Shown: positions 54,742-64,000, counted from the stretch's first letter. The stretch is DNA of 64,000 bases from Massilia norwichensis (GCF_024753245.1 NZ_JANUGX010000015.1:60314-124313); one strand, 5' to 3'. The notes: a model not told the origin generated them from the sequence alone. Numbers and translations: made by a program.

Positions 54742-55446
54742 CTATTGCTTCGGCAGGATCAGGGTCAGCGCCGTGCCGCCTTCCGGCCCCGGTCCGAGGG
54801 TCAGGCTGCCGCCCAGCAGGCCGGCGCGCTCGCGCAGCAGGCGCAGGCCGTGGCAGCGCATCGACGCTCCCGCGTCCGTCGCCGGTCCGACACCGTTGTC
54901 GCGCACCGTCAGCATTGCCTGATCGCCGTCGTCGTCGAGGATCACCTCGACTTCGCTGGCCTGGGCGTGCGCGGCGATGTTGCGCAGGCCTTCCTCGGCG
55001 GCGCGCAGCAGGGCCACGCCCTGCGCACGTGAATACTCGGGTTCCTCGTCCGGCAGGCTGGCGCGCGCCTTGATGCCGTGCTCGCGGCCCCATTCCACCA
55101 CCAGCTCGGCGATGGCCGCCTTCGGGCCGAGGAATTCGAGTTTGTCGTTCCACAGCGCCAGCTGCATCTTGCGGTTGGTTTCGATGATGTTGTTGAGCAG
55201 CTGCTTCATCTGCGCGGCGCGGTCGCGCTGCGGCTGTTCCTTCAGGTGCGAAGACAGCAGGCCCAGGTGCATGGTCAGCGCCGTCATCGACGAGCCGAGG
55301 CTGTCGTGCAGGCGGCGCGCCAGCTGGCGGCGCTCCTCGTCCCAGCAGGTCGTGAGATGGCCGAGCAGCTCGGTCAGTTCCGCGACGCGCGCGGCCGGGT
55401 CGCCATCCTGAGCGGGTGAAGGGGGGAGGGGTGCCGAAGCTTTCAT
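54742..55446 (-). CDS. Soluble NarX/DegS-type histidine kinase
   Basis: A 234-aa kinase with no membrane segment or sensor domain. HisKA_3 motif: WDEERRQLARRLHDSLGSSMTALTMHLGLL (residues about 40-70; phospho-His in RLHDSLGSS), with the ATPase domain QGVALLRAAEEGLRNIAAHA, DNGVGPATD and GLRLLRERAGLLGGSLTLGPGPEGG. ATG at 55446 is preferred; a TTG four codons upstream is possible. No response regulator is adjacent, so its partner is elsewhere. It is divergent from the hemerythrin gene. Confidence 0.88.
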   Translation of the reverse strand: MKASAPLPPSPAQDGDPAARVAELTELLGHLTTCWDEERRQLARRLHDSLGSSMTALTMHLGLLSSHLKEQPQRDRAAQMKQLLNNIIETNRKMQLALWNDKLEFLGPKAAIAELVVEWGREHGIKARASLPDEEPEYSRAQGVALLRAAEEGLRNIAAHAQASEVEVILDDDGDQAMLTVRDNGVGPATDAGASMRCHGLRLLRERAGLLGGSLTLGPGPEGGTALTLILPKQ

Positions 55447-55609
55447 AAAAGCAACCAATTAATGTTTCCCAAAATGATACAACAGCTTGGCTTGGGACGG
55501 CGCGCAGGAAATACCGAATGTGTGTTTCCGTACAGTCGCGGGGGTAGTCTTGGGCGAAGCTGTTGTCACTGCTTCAAGCGCAGCTATCCAATCACAAGGG
55601 GGAAATACC

Positions 55610-56128
55610 ATGACCACCAAGTCCAATGCCACTTCCGGCAACGCCGCCAAAAACGCCGCCATCCAGGCTGCCGGCATCACCGGCCAGGACGCGATCGCGC
55701 TGCTGACCGCCGACCACCGCGAAGTCTCCGAGATGTTCAAGCAATTCGAGGAACTGAGCGATCGCGCCAAGGCCAGCAAGCAGAAGCTGGTGCAGAAGAT
55801 CTGCAACGAACTGATCGCCCACACCCAGATCGAAGAAGAAATCTTCTATCCGGCGGTGCGCGAGGATGTGAAGGATTCCGACGACATGGTCGACGAAGCC
55901 GTGGTCGAGCACCAGGCCGCCAAGGACCTGATCAAGCAACTGCAGGAAATGGATCCGGACGAAGACCTGTACGACGCCAAGGTCAAGGTGCTGGGCGAGG
56001 AAATCGAGCACCACGTCAAGGAAGAGGAAGAAGAGATGTTCAAGCAGGCCAAGAAGAGCGGCCTGGACATGGTGGCGCTGGGCCAGGAAATGGCGCAGCG
56101 CAAGCAGGAAATCCTGTCGACCCTGTAA
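55610..56128 (+). CDS. Hemerythrin-domain protein
   Basis: A 172-aa protein whose four-helix bundle has the hemerythrin ligands: LLTADHREVSEMFKQFEEL (His), ELIAHTQIEEEIFYPAV (His and Glu), VVEHQAAKDLIKQL (His), and EEIEHHVKEEEEEMF (His pair and Glu). Hemerythrin domains bind a di-iron centre and oxygen, or repair iron-sulfur clusters (YtfE-like). Ends with AQRKQEILSTL. Start chosen by ribosome site AAGGGGGAAATACC. A bidirectional hairpin follows. Confidence 0.9.
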   Translation: MTTKSNATSGNAAKNAAIQAAGITGQDAIALLTADHREVSEMFKQFEELSDRAKASKQKLVQKICNELIAHTQIEEEIFYPAVREDVKDSDDMVDEAVVEHQAAKDLIKQLQEMDPDEDLYDAKVKVLGEEIEHHVKEEEEEMFKQAKKSGLDMVALGQEMAQRKQEILSTL

Positions 56129-56131
56129 CAA

Positions 56132-56160
56132 AAAAGCCTGCGATTGCAGGCTTTTCTTTT
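56132..56160. terminator. Bidirectional intrinsic terminator
   Basis: AAAAGCCTGC (56132-56141), four-base loop GATT, GCAGGCTTTT (56146-56155) with further Ts: a perfect 10-bp stem, A-rich on the left and T-rich on the right, working for the hemerythrin gene and for the convergent hybrid kinase gene, whose stop abuts it at 56159. Confidence 0.9.
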
Positions 56161-57766
56161 ATGCGTTGGCCGGCTCGGCCAGCTGCTGGAGCAGGGTGAC
56201 CAGGTCCACCGGCTTGACCAGGTGCAGGTCGAAGCCCGCTTCCAGCACCCGGCGCTGGTCTTCGGCCAGGCCATAGCCGGTGAGGGCGATCAGGCGGATG
56301 TCGGCCGTGTCCGGATGCTGGCGCAGCCGGCGTGCCACTTCGTAGCCGTCGATGCCGGGCAAGCCGATATCGACCAGGGCCACGCCGGGCAGCTCGGCGC
56401 AGGCCAGCCGCACGCCTTCCAGGCCATCGCGCGCCTGCAGTACCGGATACCCATAGGAACCCAGCATGGTCGCCATCATCTCGCGGCCATCGTCATTGTC
56501 TTCGATCAGCAGCACGGTCGGCTTGGCCGCGGCCGCGACGGTACTGGCCGGCGCGTCGATCGCCGCGGTCGGTTCGGCGCGCGGCAGACGGATCTCGAAG
56601 GTCGAGCCCTTGCCGCTGCCGCCGCTGGTGGCGCTGACGCTGCCGCCATGCAGCTCGACCAGGCGCCGCACCAGCGACAGGCCGATACCCAGCCCGCCCT
56701 GCGAACGGTCGATCGAGATCGAACCCTGCACGAATACGTCGAACACCTGCGGCAGCAGGTCAGGCGGAATGCCGACCCCGGAATCGCGCACGGTCAGCAC
56801 GACGTCCTCGCCGACGCTGTCGACGGCAATCTCGATCTGGCCGCCGCCCGGCGTGTATTTCAGCGCATTGTCGATCAGGTTGGTGGCGATCTGCTCCAGG
56901 CGCGTCGGGTCGCCGTCGACCCAGCCGGCGTTTATCCGGCTGTCCAGCTGGTAGCCGGCGGTGCGGCCGGTGGCGCGGAAGGTGTCCAGGCAGCTCGAGA
57001 CCAGCGGGCCGATGTCGATGCGCTTCCTGGACAGCAGGATCTTGCCCGACATCGCGCGCGACAGGTCCAGCAGGTCGTCGACGATGCGCGACAGGTGCTG
57101 GGTCTGGCGCTGGATGATCAGGCGCGCGCGCGACACCGATTCGGCGCCGGCGCCCGGCATGCCGAGCAGGGAAGAGGCGCTGCTGATGGCCGACAGCGGA
57201 TTGCGCAGCTCGTGCCCCAGCATCGCCAGGAATTCGTCCTTGGCGCTGCTTTTGCGCTCGGCTGCGCGGCGTTCTTCCATTTCGCGCACCAGGCGCTTGT
57301 TGGTGGCGGTCAGCTCGGTGGTGCGCTGCGACAGCTTTTCGGCCTGGCGCTTGAGCTGCTCGTTCTTGGTGGCCAGCGCCACGAACACCTGCACCTTGGC
57401 GCGCAGCACCTGCGGAATGACCGGCGTGAACAGGAAGTCGGCGGCGCCGCGCTGGTAAGCCTTCAGGCGGTCGATCTCGTCGGCCAGGAAAGCCGTGACG
57501 AAGATGATCGGGATGTCGGCCGAGCGCGGGCGCTGGTGGATCGCTTCGGCGGTTTCGAAGCCGTCCATGCCGGGCATGTTCACGTCCAGCAGGATCACGG
57601 CGAAATCGTGGCGCAGGACCTGGCGCAGCGCATCCTGGCCCGACCGGGCCGACAGCACTTCATAGTGGCTTTCCTCGGCCCACTGATCGAGCAGGCTGGT
57701 GAGCGCCAGCAGACTGGCGGCATCGTCGTTGACGACGAGGATCTTTGGCTTATCGGTGTTGGGCAC
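56159..57766 (-). CDS. REC-HK-REC hybrid signalling protein
   Basis: A 535-aa soluble protein. REC1 (residues about 8-125) has the phospho-Asp in LLDVNMPGMDG but its conserved Lys region reads FLFTPVIP (Lys replaced by Thr). A coiled region leads to HisKA (DEFLAMLGHELRNPLSAISSA, phospho-His) and HATPase (NLIDNALKYTPGGG, VRDSGVGIPPDLL, GGLGIGLSLVRRLVELHGG), then REC2 (LLIEDNDDGREMMATML, LVDIGLPGIDG, LVKPV), which is canonical. Output must go through phosphotransfer or partner proteins as no DNA-binding domain is present. Confidence 0.92.
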   Translation of the reverse strand: MPNTDKPKILVVNDDAASLLALTSLLDQWAEESHYEVLSARSGQDALRQVLRHDFAVILLDVNMPGMDGFETAEAIHQRPRSADIPIIFVTAFLADEIDRLKAYQRGAADFLFTPVIPQVLRAKVQVFVALATKNEQLKRQAEKLSQRTTELTATNKRLVREMEERRAAERKSSAKDEFLAMLGHELRNPLSAISSASSLLGMPGAGAESVSRARLIIQRQTQHLSRIVDDLLDLSRAMSGKILLSRKRIDIGPLVSSCLDTFRATGRTAGYQLDSRINAGWVDGDPTRLEQIATNLIDNALKYTPGGGQIEIAVDSVGEDVVLTVRDSGVGIPPDLLPQVFDVFVQGSISIDRSQGGLGIGLSLVRRLVELHGGSVSATSGGSGKGSTFEIRLPRAEPTAAIDAPASTVAAAAKPTVLLIEDNDDGREMMATMLGSYGYPVLQARDGLEGVRLACAELPGVALVDIGLPGIDGYEVARRLRQHPDTADIRLIALTGYGLAEDQRRVLEAGFDLHLVKPVDLVTLLQQLAEPANA

Positions 57767-57972
57767 GGCTTGTCGGGCTGTCAGACGGGTGGTCGAGGCG
57801 CTGTATTCACAAACTTTGCAAAGGATAGCAGATGGTTTCCCATTGCAAAATAAATCTGCAAAAAGTGTTGCAATTGGTCATGATAACACGGCCAAATAAA
57901 GACAAAAAATCAATCGTGCGCGCCCTTGGAACACGGTTCGGTGCCGCACATACGCAGTGCGGAAGTTTGTGA

Positions 57973-58458
<486 letters not shown>

Positions 58459-58478
58459 TTTTCCGTTTGTTGTAGAGG

Positions 58479-58514
58479 CAGGCGCATCTGGAAACGGCTG
58501 CGCCTGTTTTTTTT
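58479..58514 (+). terminator. Intrinsic terminator
   Basis: CAGGCGCA (58479-58486) pairs with TGCGCCTG (58499-58506) across a 12-base loop and is followed by eight Ts (58507-58514): a classical terminator for the gene ending at 58458. Confidence 0.92.
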
Positions 58515-58523
58515 GCGTACGTC

Positions 58524-58642
58524 ATTCCCGCGCAAGCGGGAATCCATGCTGAGTATCAGAATTCTGTATATTGGATGAATTTCGGCGATTCCGGAGTACA
58601 CGACTCCGGATATTCGGTATGGATTCCCGCCTGCGCGGGAAT
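58524..58642. repeat. Paired REP-like palindromes with inner dyad (site 3)
   Basis: ATTCCCGC-gcaa-GCGGGAAT (58524-58543) and ATTCCCGC-ctgc-GCGGGAAT (58623-58642) flank a second, unrelated palindrome TCCGGAGT-acacg-ACTCCGGA (58590-58610). The element lies between the preceding terminator and the broken cyclase gene on the other strand. Confidence 0.85.
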
Positions 58643-58697
58643 GACGTGCAGGCGGGAACGACGTTGGAAGATTCGGGAGTACCGCCTATTTAATTGA

Positions 58698-59734
58698 TCA
58701 GCGATGCTGCGCCAGCTCCGCCGGTGCCGACGGCGAGTTCACCGGCGGTACGGAGGGCTTCACGGCCTGGGCCGCCTGGCGGGCCGCATTGCCGTTCGCG
58801 CAGTAGCGGTTCTTGCCGGCGCGCTTGGCTTCGTACAGGGCGTAGTCGGCGATGCTGATCAGGTCGGTAACGTTTTCGGCATCGTCCGGATACATGCTGA
58901 TGCCGATGGATACATGCTGATGCCGATACTGGTCGACAGCTGCAGGGTCAGGTCGTTGATGAAGAAGGGCTCGGACAGCGCCTCGACCAGCTTGGCGGCC
59001 GGCCCCTGGGCGTCGCCCAGGCTGTGGATGTCGCCGAGCAGGACGATGAATTCGTCGCCGCCCAGGCGCGCCACCGTGTCTTCCTTGCGGGAATTGGACA
59101 GCAGGCGCTGCGACACCATCTTCAGGATCTCGTCGCCATAGGCGTGGCCGTAGGTGTCGTTGATCGCCTTGAAACCGTCCAGGTCCAGGTACATGACCGC
59201 CGCCTTGTGGTGGTTGCGGTTGGCGTGCTGCAGCGCGGTCTCGATGCGGTCTTCCAGCAGCCGGCGGTTGGGCAGGCCGGTGAGGGCGTCGTGCAGCGCC
59301 AGTTCCTGCTGGGCACGGCTGTACTGGGCCAGTTCCTTGTAGAGCAGGCGCACTTCGAGCATGTTATGGATGCGCTTGTGCACTTCCAGCAGATCGAAAG
59401 GTTTGCTGATGAAGTCGCGGGCGCCGGCTTCGAGGGCCGCGATCTTGAAACTCGGCTGGGCCGTCAGGGCCAATACCGGCAAATAACCGCCTTGTTCAAT
59501 TTCCTTCAGTCCCTTCATCACCTGGAAACCATTCAGGCCAGGCATTTGCAGGTCGAGGAGGATCAGATCGTAGTTGTGTTCGCGATGCAATGGGCATACC
59601 TGCTCCGGCAGCATCGTCGAGCTGACGTCGGTGTAGCCTTCTTCCTTCAATATCTCCTCCATGAGTTCGATATTGTCGGGCGAATCGTCTACAACCAAAA
59701 TCTTTGCGTTCAGAATGTCTTGGCGGCTGGGCAT
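58698..59734 (-). pseudogene. REC-GGDEF diguanylate cyclase gene broken by a 20-bp duplication
   Basis: Minus-strand gene with ATG at 59734 (MPSRQDILNAKILVVDDSPDNIELM). The REC domain is intact (phospho-Asp in ILLDLQMPGLNG, Lys in ISKPF) and a GGDEF domain follows with LGGDEFIVLLGD. Near the end the frame repeats: after TSIGISMYP it shifts to SASACIRTMPKTLPT and stops at 58859. The normal continuation YPDDAENVTDLISIADYALYEAKRAGKNRYCANGN is present in another frame (58698-58895). Cause: an exact 20-bp tandem repeat at 58888-58927. Without it the gene would encode an ordinary response-regulator cyclase of about 345 aa. Confidence 0.9.
58888..58927. repeat. Exact 20-bp tandem duplication
   Basis: Two identical 20-base copies (58888-58907 and 58908-58927, each starting GGATACATGCTGAT) lie head to tail. 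Bases on either side do not extend the match. The length is not a multiple of three, so one copy must be removed to restore the frame of the cyclase gene. Confidence 0.95.
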
Positions 59735-59876
59735 GCTTACTCTCGTCAAATCAAGGCTGACGGTCCGGACAGTATTGCTCCGAACCCACCTTACTACAAC
59801 TTTTCACAGTCTAGCAAATGCCGCAGAATTTCTTGTAGGACAGCGCCGCGTGCGTTGGTAGGAACAGCAACACATG

Positions 59877-62840
59877 TTAGCGGACGCTATTTTGGCCCAC
59901 GGCAGGCGCTGCCACACGGTGCACCAGCGGCGCCGTCGGGCCGACTACCGAGGCCACGGTCGCGATCAATTCGCTGGGCTCGACCGGTTTCGAAATATGC
60001 GCCGAGAACCCGGCTTCGAGCGCCCGCAGCCGGTCTTCCGAGCGGGCGAACGCGGTCAGCGCGATGGCCGGCACATGGCCGCCCTGTTCGCGCGGCAGGT
60101 GACGAATCCAGTCGAGCAGCTCGAAACCGTCGACGTCGGGCATGCCGAGGTCGCTGATCAGGAGATTCGGCGCCGTTTCCTGGAAGCGGGCAAAGGCTTC
60201 GCGCGCGCTGGCGGCCACGTGCACGCTCGCACCGCAATCGGTCAGGATGCGCTTGATCAGTTCGCGGTTGTCGCGGTCGTCGTCGACCACCAGGGCGTCG
60301 ACGCCGTTGAGGTTGCGTACCGTCATGTCCGGCGTGCTCGGGTTCGGCAGGATCATCGCGGCGCGCGCGGAACGGGCCGGCGCCGGCTGCTGCTTGGTCA
60401 ACGGCAATTCGATGGTGAAGCTGGCGCCGCGGCCTTCGCCGGGGCTCTCGGCGCGTACAGTGCCGCCATGCTGTTCGATCAATTGCTTGACGATGGCCAG
60501 ACCCAGGCCCAGGCCGCCATGGCGGCGCGTCATCGAGGCGTCGGCCTGGCGGAAGCGCTCGAACACATGGGTGATGAACTCGGGCTTGATGCCGGCACCG
60601 TTGTCGCGCACGGTGATGACCACGTTGGCGTCGTTGCGCGCCAGGATGACTTCGACCAGGCCGTCGCGCGGGGTGAACTTGATCGCGTTCGACAACAGGT
60701 TCCACACCACCTGCTGCAGGCGCGCCGGATCGCCGGCGACCAGGCCCGGCTCGCCCGTGTAATGCTTCTCGATGCGGATGTTCTTGGCGTCGGCCGCCGG
60801 ACGCACGGTTTCGACCGCGGCGTCGATGAAGCCGGTCGGGCCGATCACCTGCATGTCGAGCAGCACCTTGCCCGAGGTAATCCGGCTCATGTCCAGCAAG
60901 TCCTCGATCAGCTGGGCCTGGGCGCGGGCGTTGCGCTCGATGGTTTGCAAGCCCTTGGCCAGGTCGTTCTGGTCGCGTCCGCCGCGGCGCAGCACCTGGG
61001 CCCAGCCGAGAATCGCCGACAGCGGCGTGCGCAGCTCGTGCGACAGCGTGGCCAGGAACTCGTCCTTCATCTGGCTGGTACGTTCCGCCTCGGCGCGCGC
61101 CAGGCACTCGTTCTCGAGCAGCACCTTGCGCTCCTCGGCGGCGCGCTGGGCCGCCTCGTACAGGCGCGCATTGTCGATCGCGACCGCGGCCTGGGCGGCA
61201 ATACCGCGCACGATGCGCTCGGTGCGTTCGGTGAATACGCCGGCTTCCGGATGGCCGAAGAACATGGTGCCCAGCACCTCGCCGGAATGCGCCACCACCG
61301 GCACCGCCAGGTAGCTGCGCACTGGCGGATGCCCGGCCGGCAGCCCGAACGGCGAGCGGCTCTGGAAACGCGGGTCCCTGGAGATGTCGTCGGCGCGGAT
61401 CAGCCCCAGGTCCGGCACGCCCGGCCCGAACAGGGCGTTCGAGCCATGGTCGCCGAAGGGTTCGAATTCGACGGTGCTGGCGCCGGAGACCGTGTACAGC
61501 GAGAACAGCTTGTCCTCGCTGCCGTCGCGGCCGACATACAGGAAAGCGCCGTGGCGGGCGCCGGCGATACCGGTGGCGGCGTCGGTGGCGGCCTGCAGCA
61601 GCGCGTGCAGTTCGCGTGTGGAGGCGAGGGCGCTGCCGGTGCTGTTCAACAGCTCGAGCACGTGCGATTCGTCGCGCAGCGCCTGCTCGGCGCGCTTGAC
61701 TTCGTCGACGTCGGTATTCGTGCCGAACCAGCGCACCACCCGTCCGTGACGGTCGCGTACCGGATTCACGCGCGTCAGGAACCAGCGGTATTTGCCGTCG
61801 GCGCCGCGGATCGGGTATTCCATCTCGAAAGGATCGCCGCTGCGCACGCTGGCCTGCCAGCGCTCCAGCACCAGCGGCAGCACGCTCGGTTCGCAGGTCG
61901 ATTGCCAGCCCCAGCCGACCACCTGGTCGGGCGTGGTGCCGGTGTAGTCGAACCAGCGTTCGTTGAACCAGACGATGGCGCCGTCGGCCTGGGCCATCCA
62001 GGCCAGCTGGGGAATCGTGTTGGCCAGGGCGCGCAGCACTTCCTCGCTCTGGCGCAGGGTGTCTTCGGCGCTCTTGCGGGCGCTGATGTCCTGCACCACG
62101 CCGGTCATGCCGAGCACGCCTTCGCGGCGGGTCGGGTCGGCGTAGTCGGCGCGTCCGACCAGGGTCACCCAACGCGTCTCGCCATTCTCGCCGAGCAGGC
62201 GGCATTCCAGTTCGAGCTCGCTCTGGCCGGCAAAGGCCTGCAGCACGGCGCGGCGCACGGCTTCGCGGTCGTTCGGATCGAGGCGGGCACGCAGTTCGGT
62301 CCAGGCCAGCGGGATCTCGGCCGGCAGGCCGAAGATGGCGGCGGCGCGCTCGCCCAGGGTCAGGCGGTCGCTCGCGGCATCCCAGCGCCAATCGCCGAGG
62401 CCGCCGGCGGCCAGGGCCACCTGCAGGCGGCTGTTGCTGAGCAAGAGCGCCTGCTGGTCGGCCTTGCGGCGGTCGATGTCCTGGAAGTAGAGGGTCAGGC
62501 CGTCGGGCGTGGCGTGGGCGCGGACTTCGAACCAGCGCCGCAGCGCGGGGTAGAAGAATTCGAGCATCCCGGTCCGGTGCTCCTGCATGGCCTGGCGATA
62601 CAGGGTTTCGAGCTGGGTGCCGTGCAGTTCGGGGAAGGCTTCCCACAGGTCGCGCCCGACCAGGTCGGTACGGGTGCGGGCCAGCGGCGCCAGCATGCTC
62701 AGCGCGCGGCCGTTGATATACGTAATGCGCCAGTCGTGATCGACGGCGCAGAAGCCGTCGCTCAGGCTCTCGAGCATGTTTTCCATGCGCTCGTTGGCGC
62801 GGCGCAGGGCTTCCCTGGCCTGGTTCAGATCGTCGCTCAT
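59877..62840 (-). CDS. PAS/GAF hybrid sensor histidine kinase
   Basis: A 987-aa soluble hybrid kinase starting MSDDLNQAREALRRANERMENML after the ribosome site GGGAGGTGCG. Order: three PAS domains (residues about 20-125, 135-260, 270-395; e.g. YTGTTPDQVVGWGWQSTCEP), GAF (about 405-560), HisKA with DEFLATLSHELRTPLSAILGW, HATPase (NLLSNAIKFTPRDG, GLGLGLAIVKQLIEQHGG), and C-terminal REC (ALVVDDDRDNRELI, LISDLGMPDVDG, ISKPVEPSE). The GAF and PAS parts suggest sensing of a soluble signal or redox state. No membrane helix is visible. Confidence 0.93.
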   Translation of the reverse strand: MSDDLNQAREALRRANERMENMLESLSDGFCAVDHDWRITYINGRALSMLAPLARTRTDLVGRDLWEAFPELHGTQLETLYRQAMQEHRTGMLEFFYPALRRWFEVRAHATPDGLTLYFQDIDRRKADQQALLLSNSRLQVALAAGGLGDWRWDAASDRLTLGERAAAIFGLPAEIPLAWTELRARLDPNDREAVRRAVLQAFAGQSELELECRLLGENGETRWVTLVGRADYADPTRREGVLGMTGVVQDISARKSAEDTLRQSEEVLRALANTIPQLAWMAQADGAIVWFNERWFDYTGTTPDQVVGWGWQSTCEPSVLPLVLERWQASVRSGDPFEMEYPIRGADGKYRWFLTRVNPVRDRHGRVVRWFGTNTDVDEVKRAEQALRDESHVLELLNSTGSALASTRELHALLQAATDAATGIAGARHGAFLYVGRDGSEDKLFSLYTVSGASTVEFEPFGDHGSNALFGPGVPDLGLIRADDISRDPRFQSRSPFGLPAGHPPVRSYLAVPVVAHSGEVLGTMFFGHPEAGVFTERTERIVRGIAAQAAVAIDNARLYEAAQRAAEERKVLLENECLARAEAERTSQMKDEFLATLSHELRTPLSAILGWAQVLRRGGRDQNDLAKGLQTIERNARAQAQLIEDLLDMSRITSGKVLLDMQVIGPTGFIDAAVETVRPAADAKNIRIEKHYTGEPGLVAGDPARLQQVVWNLLSNAIKFTPRDGLVEVILARNDANVVITVRDNGAGIKPEFITHVFERFRQADASMTRRHGGLGLGLAIVKQLIEQHGGTVRAESPGEGRGASFTIELPLTKQQPAPARSARAAMILPNPSTPDMTVRNLNGVDALVVDDDRDNRELIKRILTDCGASVHVAASAREAFARFQETAPNLLISDLGMPDVDGFELLDWIRHLPREQGGHVPAIALTAFARSEDRLRALEAGFSAHISKPVEPSELIATVASVVGPTAPLVHRVAAPAVGQNSVR

Positions 62841-63053
62841 CGCACCTCCCGTGCTGCGGCCGTGCCGGGCCGGCGCGGCGCGGTGGGGCGGTGGGTACTG
62901 CCGATGAAAGCGGGTCGAATCATGTTCCGTGGCTGTGGACGTGCATGAGGGCCTGCTGCGCGGGAGGCGCAGACGGTCCCGCCCTGCGTGCATGGCAAGC
63001 CGTCCACGAATAATAGCCCAGCCCAGGCGGTTTGATGCACACTGTTGCCCGCT

Positions 63054-63893
63054 TCAGGTGCGTGCCTGCTTCTGGCCCGACACTTTGTCGAGTGCGGCCT
63101 GGAGCTGGTCGAGTTCGTAGGGTTTTTGCAGCGACAAGTAGGGAAACTCGACATGGCGCAGCAGCGTATCGCCGTAGCCCGAGGCAAAGATCACCTGCAT
63201 GGCCGGGGCATCGGCAACCGCCTTGCGCGCCAGTTCGACCCCCGACATGCCGGGCAGGCTGACGTCGGTGAACAGGACGTCGTAGCGGCCGGCCGCCAGC
63301 CGGGCCAGCGCATCGTCCGGGTGGCCCACGCCGTCGGCTTCGTGGCCGAAGGCGCGCAGCATCTCGCAGACCAGGTATTGGGAGTCGACATTGTCTTCCA
63401 CCACCAGGATGCGCAGCGGCCCGGCCACGGTTTCTTCGACGGCGCCTTTCAGCCCGCTCGCCGGCGCCAGTACGCACAACACGCCGTCGACGTCGCCATT
63501 GGCGGAACGCAGCGGCGTGAAGTGCAGATCATGGGCGGCCTCGAGACCGGCGGCCGCGCCGGCAAAGCCGAAGGCGCGGGCGGCGGCAATCGCCGGCTCG
63601 CCGTTCCAGGCACGCTCGAGTTCGTTGACGGCCACCGCGAGCGGCGGCGGCATCACCGGCGGCACGTTGCCACCCGGGAGCTTGCCGTAGCCGGGGCCGG
63701 CAAGCGTCGCATAGGCCTCGTTGAACACCACCGTCATGTCGCGGCCCCACACCAGCAGCGCGGGCAGCGGCAGATTGAACAGGACATCGGCGCCGATCCG
63801 CAATGGCAGCGGCCATAGACCGGGGTCGCCGAGCCGGGTGGCAGACCAGTCGAAGGAGCTGGAGGAGCGGACGGATGGACCGGATTGGATCAT
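63054..63893 (-). CDS. PAS-REC protein without kinase core
   Basis: A 279-aa protein. Residues about 13-150 form a PAS-like domain of the type WSATRLGDPGLWPLPLRIGADVLFNLPLPALLVWGRDMTVVFNEAY, usually found at the front of large hybrid kinases. The HisKA and ATPase domains that normally follow are absent; after a short linker (GAVEETVAGP) comes a REC domain (LRILVVEDNVDSQYLVCEML, phospho-Asp in VLFTDVSLPGMSG, Lys in LQKPYELDQLQ). It lies 213 bp upstream of the hybrid kinase gene on the same strand and may be phosphorylated by it. Confidence 0.85.
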   Translation of the reverse strand: MIQSGPSVRSSSSFDWSATRLGDPGLWPLPLRIGADVLFNLPLPALLVWGRDMTVVFNEAYATLAGPGYGKLPGGNVPPVMPPPLAVAVNELERAWNGEPAIAAARAFGFAGAAAGLEAAHDLHFTPLRSANGDVDGVLCVLAPASGLKGAVEETVAGPLRILVVEDNVDSQYLVCEMLRAFGHEADGVGHPDDALARLAAGRYDVLFTDVSLPGMSGVELARKAVADAPAMQVIFASGYGDTLLRHVEFPYLSLQKPYELDQLQAALDKVSGQKQART

Positions 63894-64000
63894 GGCAGGA
63901 TGTAAGTGTTGTTATCTAAACGAAAAGAACGAAATCCTACACCAAATCCGCGAGGGGAGCCCGCACGCACGCGCCTAACGGGACGGAAATGGCGCGGGCA

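Noticed and set aside
63892..63978. Small plus-strand frame MAGCKCCYLNEKNE at the right edge
   Set aside because: Overlaps the start of the PAS-REC gene on the other strand and has no ribosome site; probably chance.

Overview
The window is a 64 kb stretch of high-GC chromosome, densely packed with mostly intact genes, from what looks like a betaproteobacterium of the Oxalobacteraceae (Massilia-like). The grounds are a short H-NS protein with the betaproteobacterial C-terminal DNA-binding motif, a TonB receptor/flavin halogenase/LacI/glucokinase sugar locus, a KfrA-type coiled-coil protein, Massilia-style copper genes and repeated REP-like palindromes built on ATTCCCGC-N4-GCGGGAAT. The taxon is inferred from protein character only; there is no rRNA or other marker gene. 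I saw no tRNA, rRNA, CRISPR array, prophage or insertion sequence.

Layout. 0-7.2 kb: a DUF2971 protein, then a sugar-uptake regulon (glucokinase and TonB-dependent receptor on the minus strand, divergent tryptophan-halogenase-like flavoprotein and LacI regulator on the plus strand) tied together by three matching 14-bp palindromes. 7.2-16.5 kb: exopolyphosphatase, D-Ala-D-Ala ligase, a lower-GC pair of unknown genes, a GbsR/epimerase operon carrying the 18-codon stump of a lost DCC-family gene, and a SixA/polyphosphate kinase pair. 16.5-27.9 kb: LysR/DUF4336, a DUF885 peptidase-like protein, an acyltransferase, small secreted and membrane proteins, OsmC/pirin, TetR, a GAF-GGDEF-EAL protein and an SDR enzyme. 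28-30.9 kb: an isolated tssF-tssG pair encoding type VI secretion baseplate proteins. 30.9-40.6 kb: metal handling. A CueR-type promoter drives a copper ATPase whose frame runs without a stop into a CopZ-like chaperone; then come a NYN/LOTUS protein, H-NS and KfrA-like genes, a four-gene periplasmic copper operon (multicopper oxidase, TolC-like lipoprotein, His/Met/Cys-rich protein, Cys-rich protein) and a cation diffusion facilitator.

40.6-54.5 kb: a Pat-type protein acetyltransferase, a TPR protein, LysR/hydrolase, a DctB/DctR-like two-component system beside a KgtP-like dicarboxylate transporter, RhlE helicase, a tiny lipoprotein, envelope proteins, and a type II NADH dehydrogenase with a TTG start and an unusual low-complexity insert. 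54.5-64 kb: signalling proteins between REP elements: a soluble histidine kinase, a hemerythrin, a REC-HK-REC hybrid, a REC-GGDEF gene broken by an exact 20-bp tandem duplication, a PAS/GAF hybrid kinase and a PAS-REC protein.

I did not find a wholly new multi-gene system. The strongest leads are the copA-copZ read-through fusion, the 20-bp duplication in the diguanylate cyclase gene, the orphan tssFG pair, the halogenase sugar regulon with its operators, the NDH-2 insert and the tandem arrays grown out of a REP palindrome.
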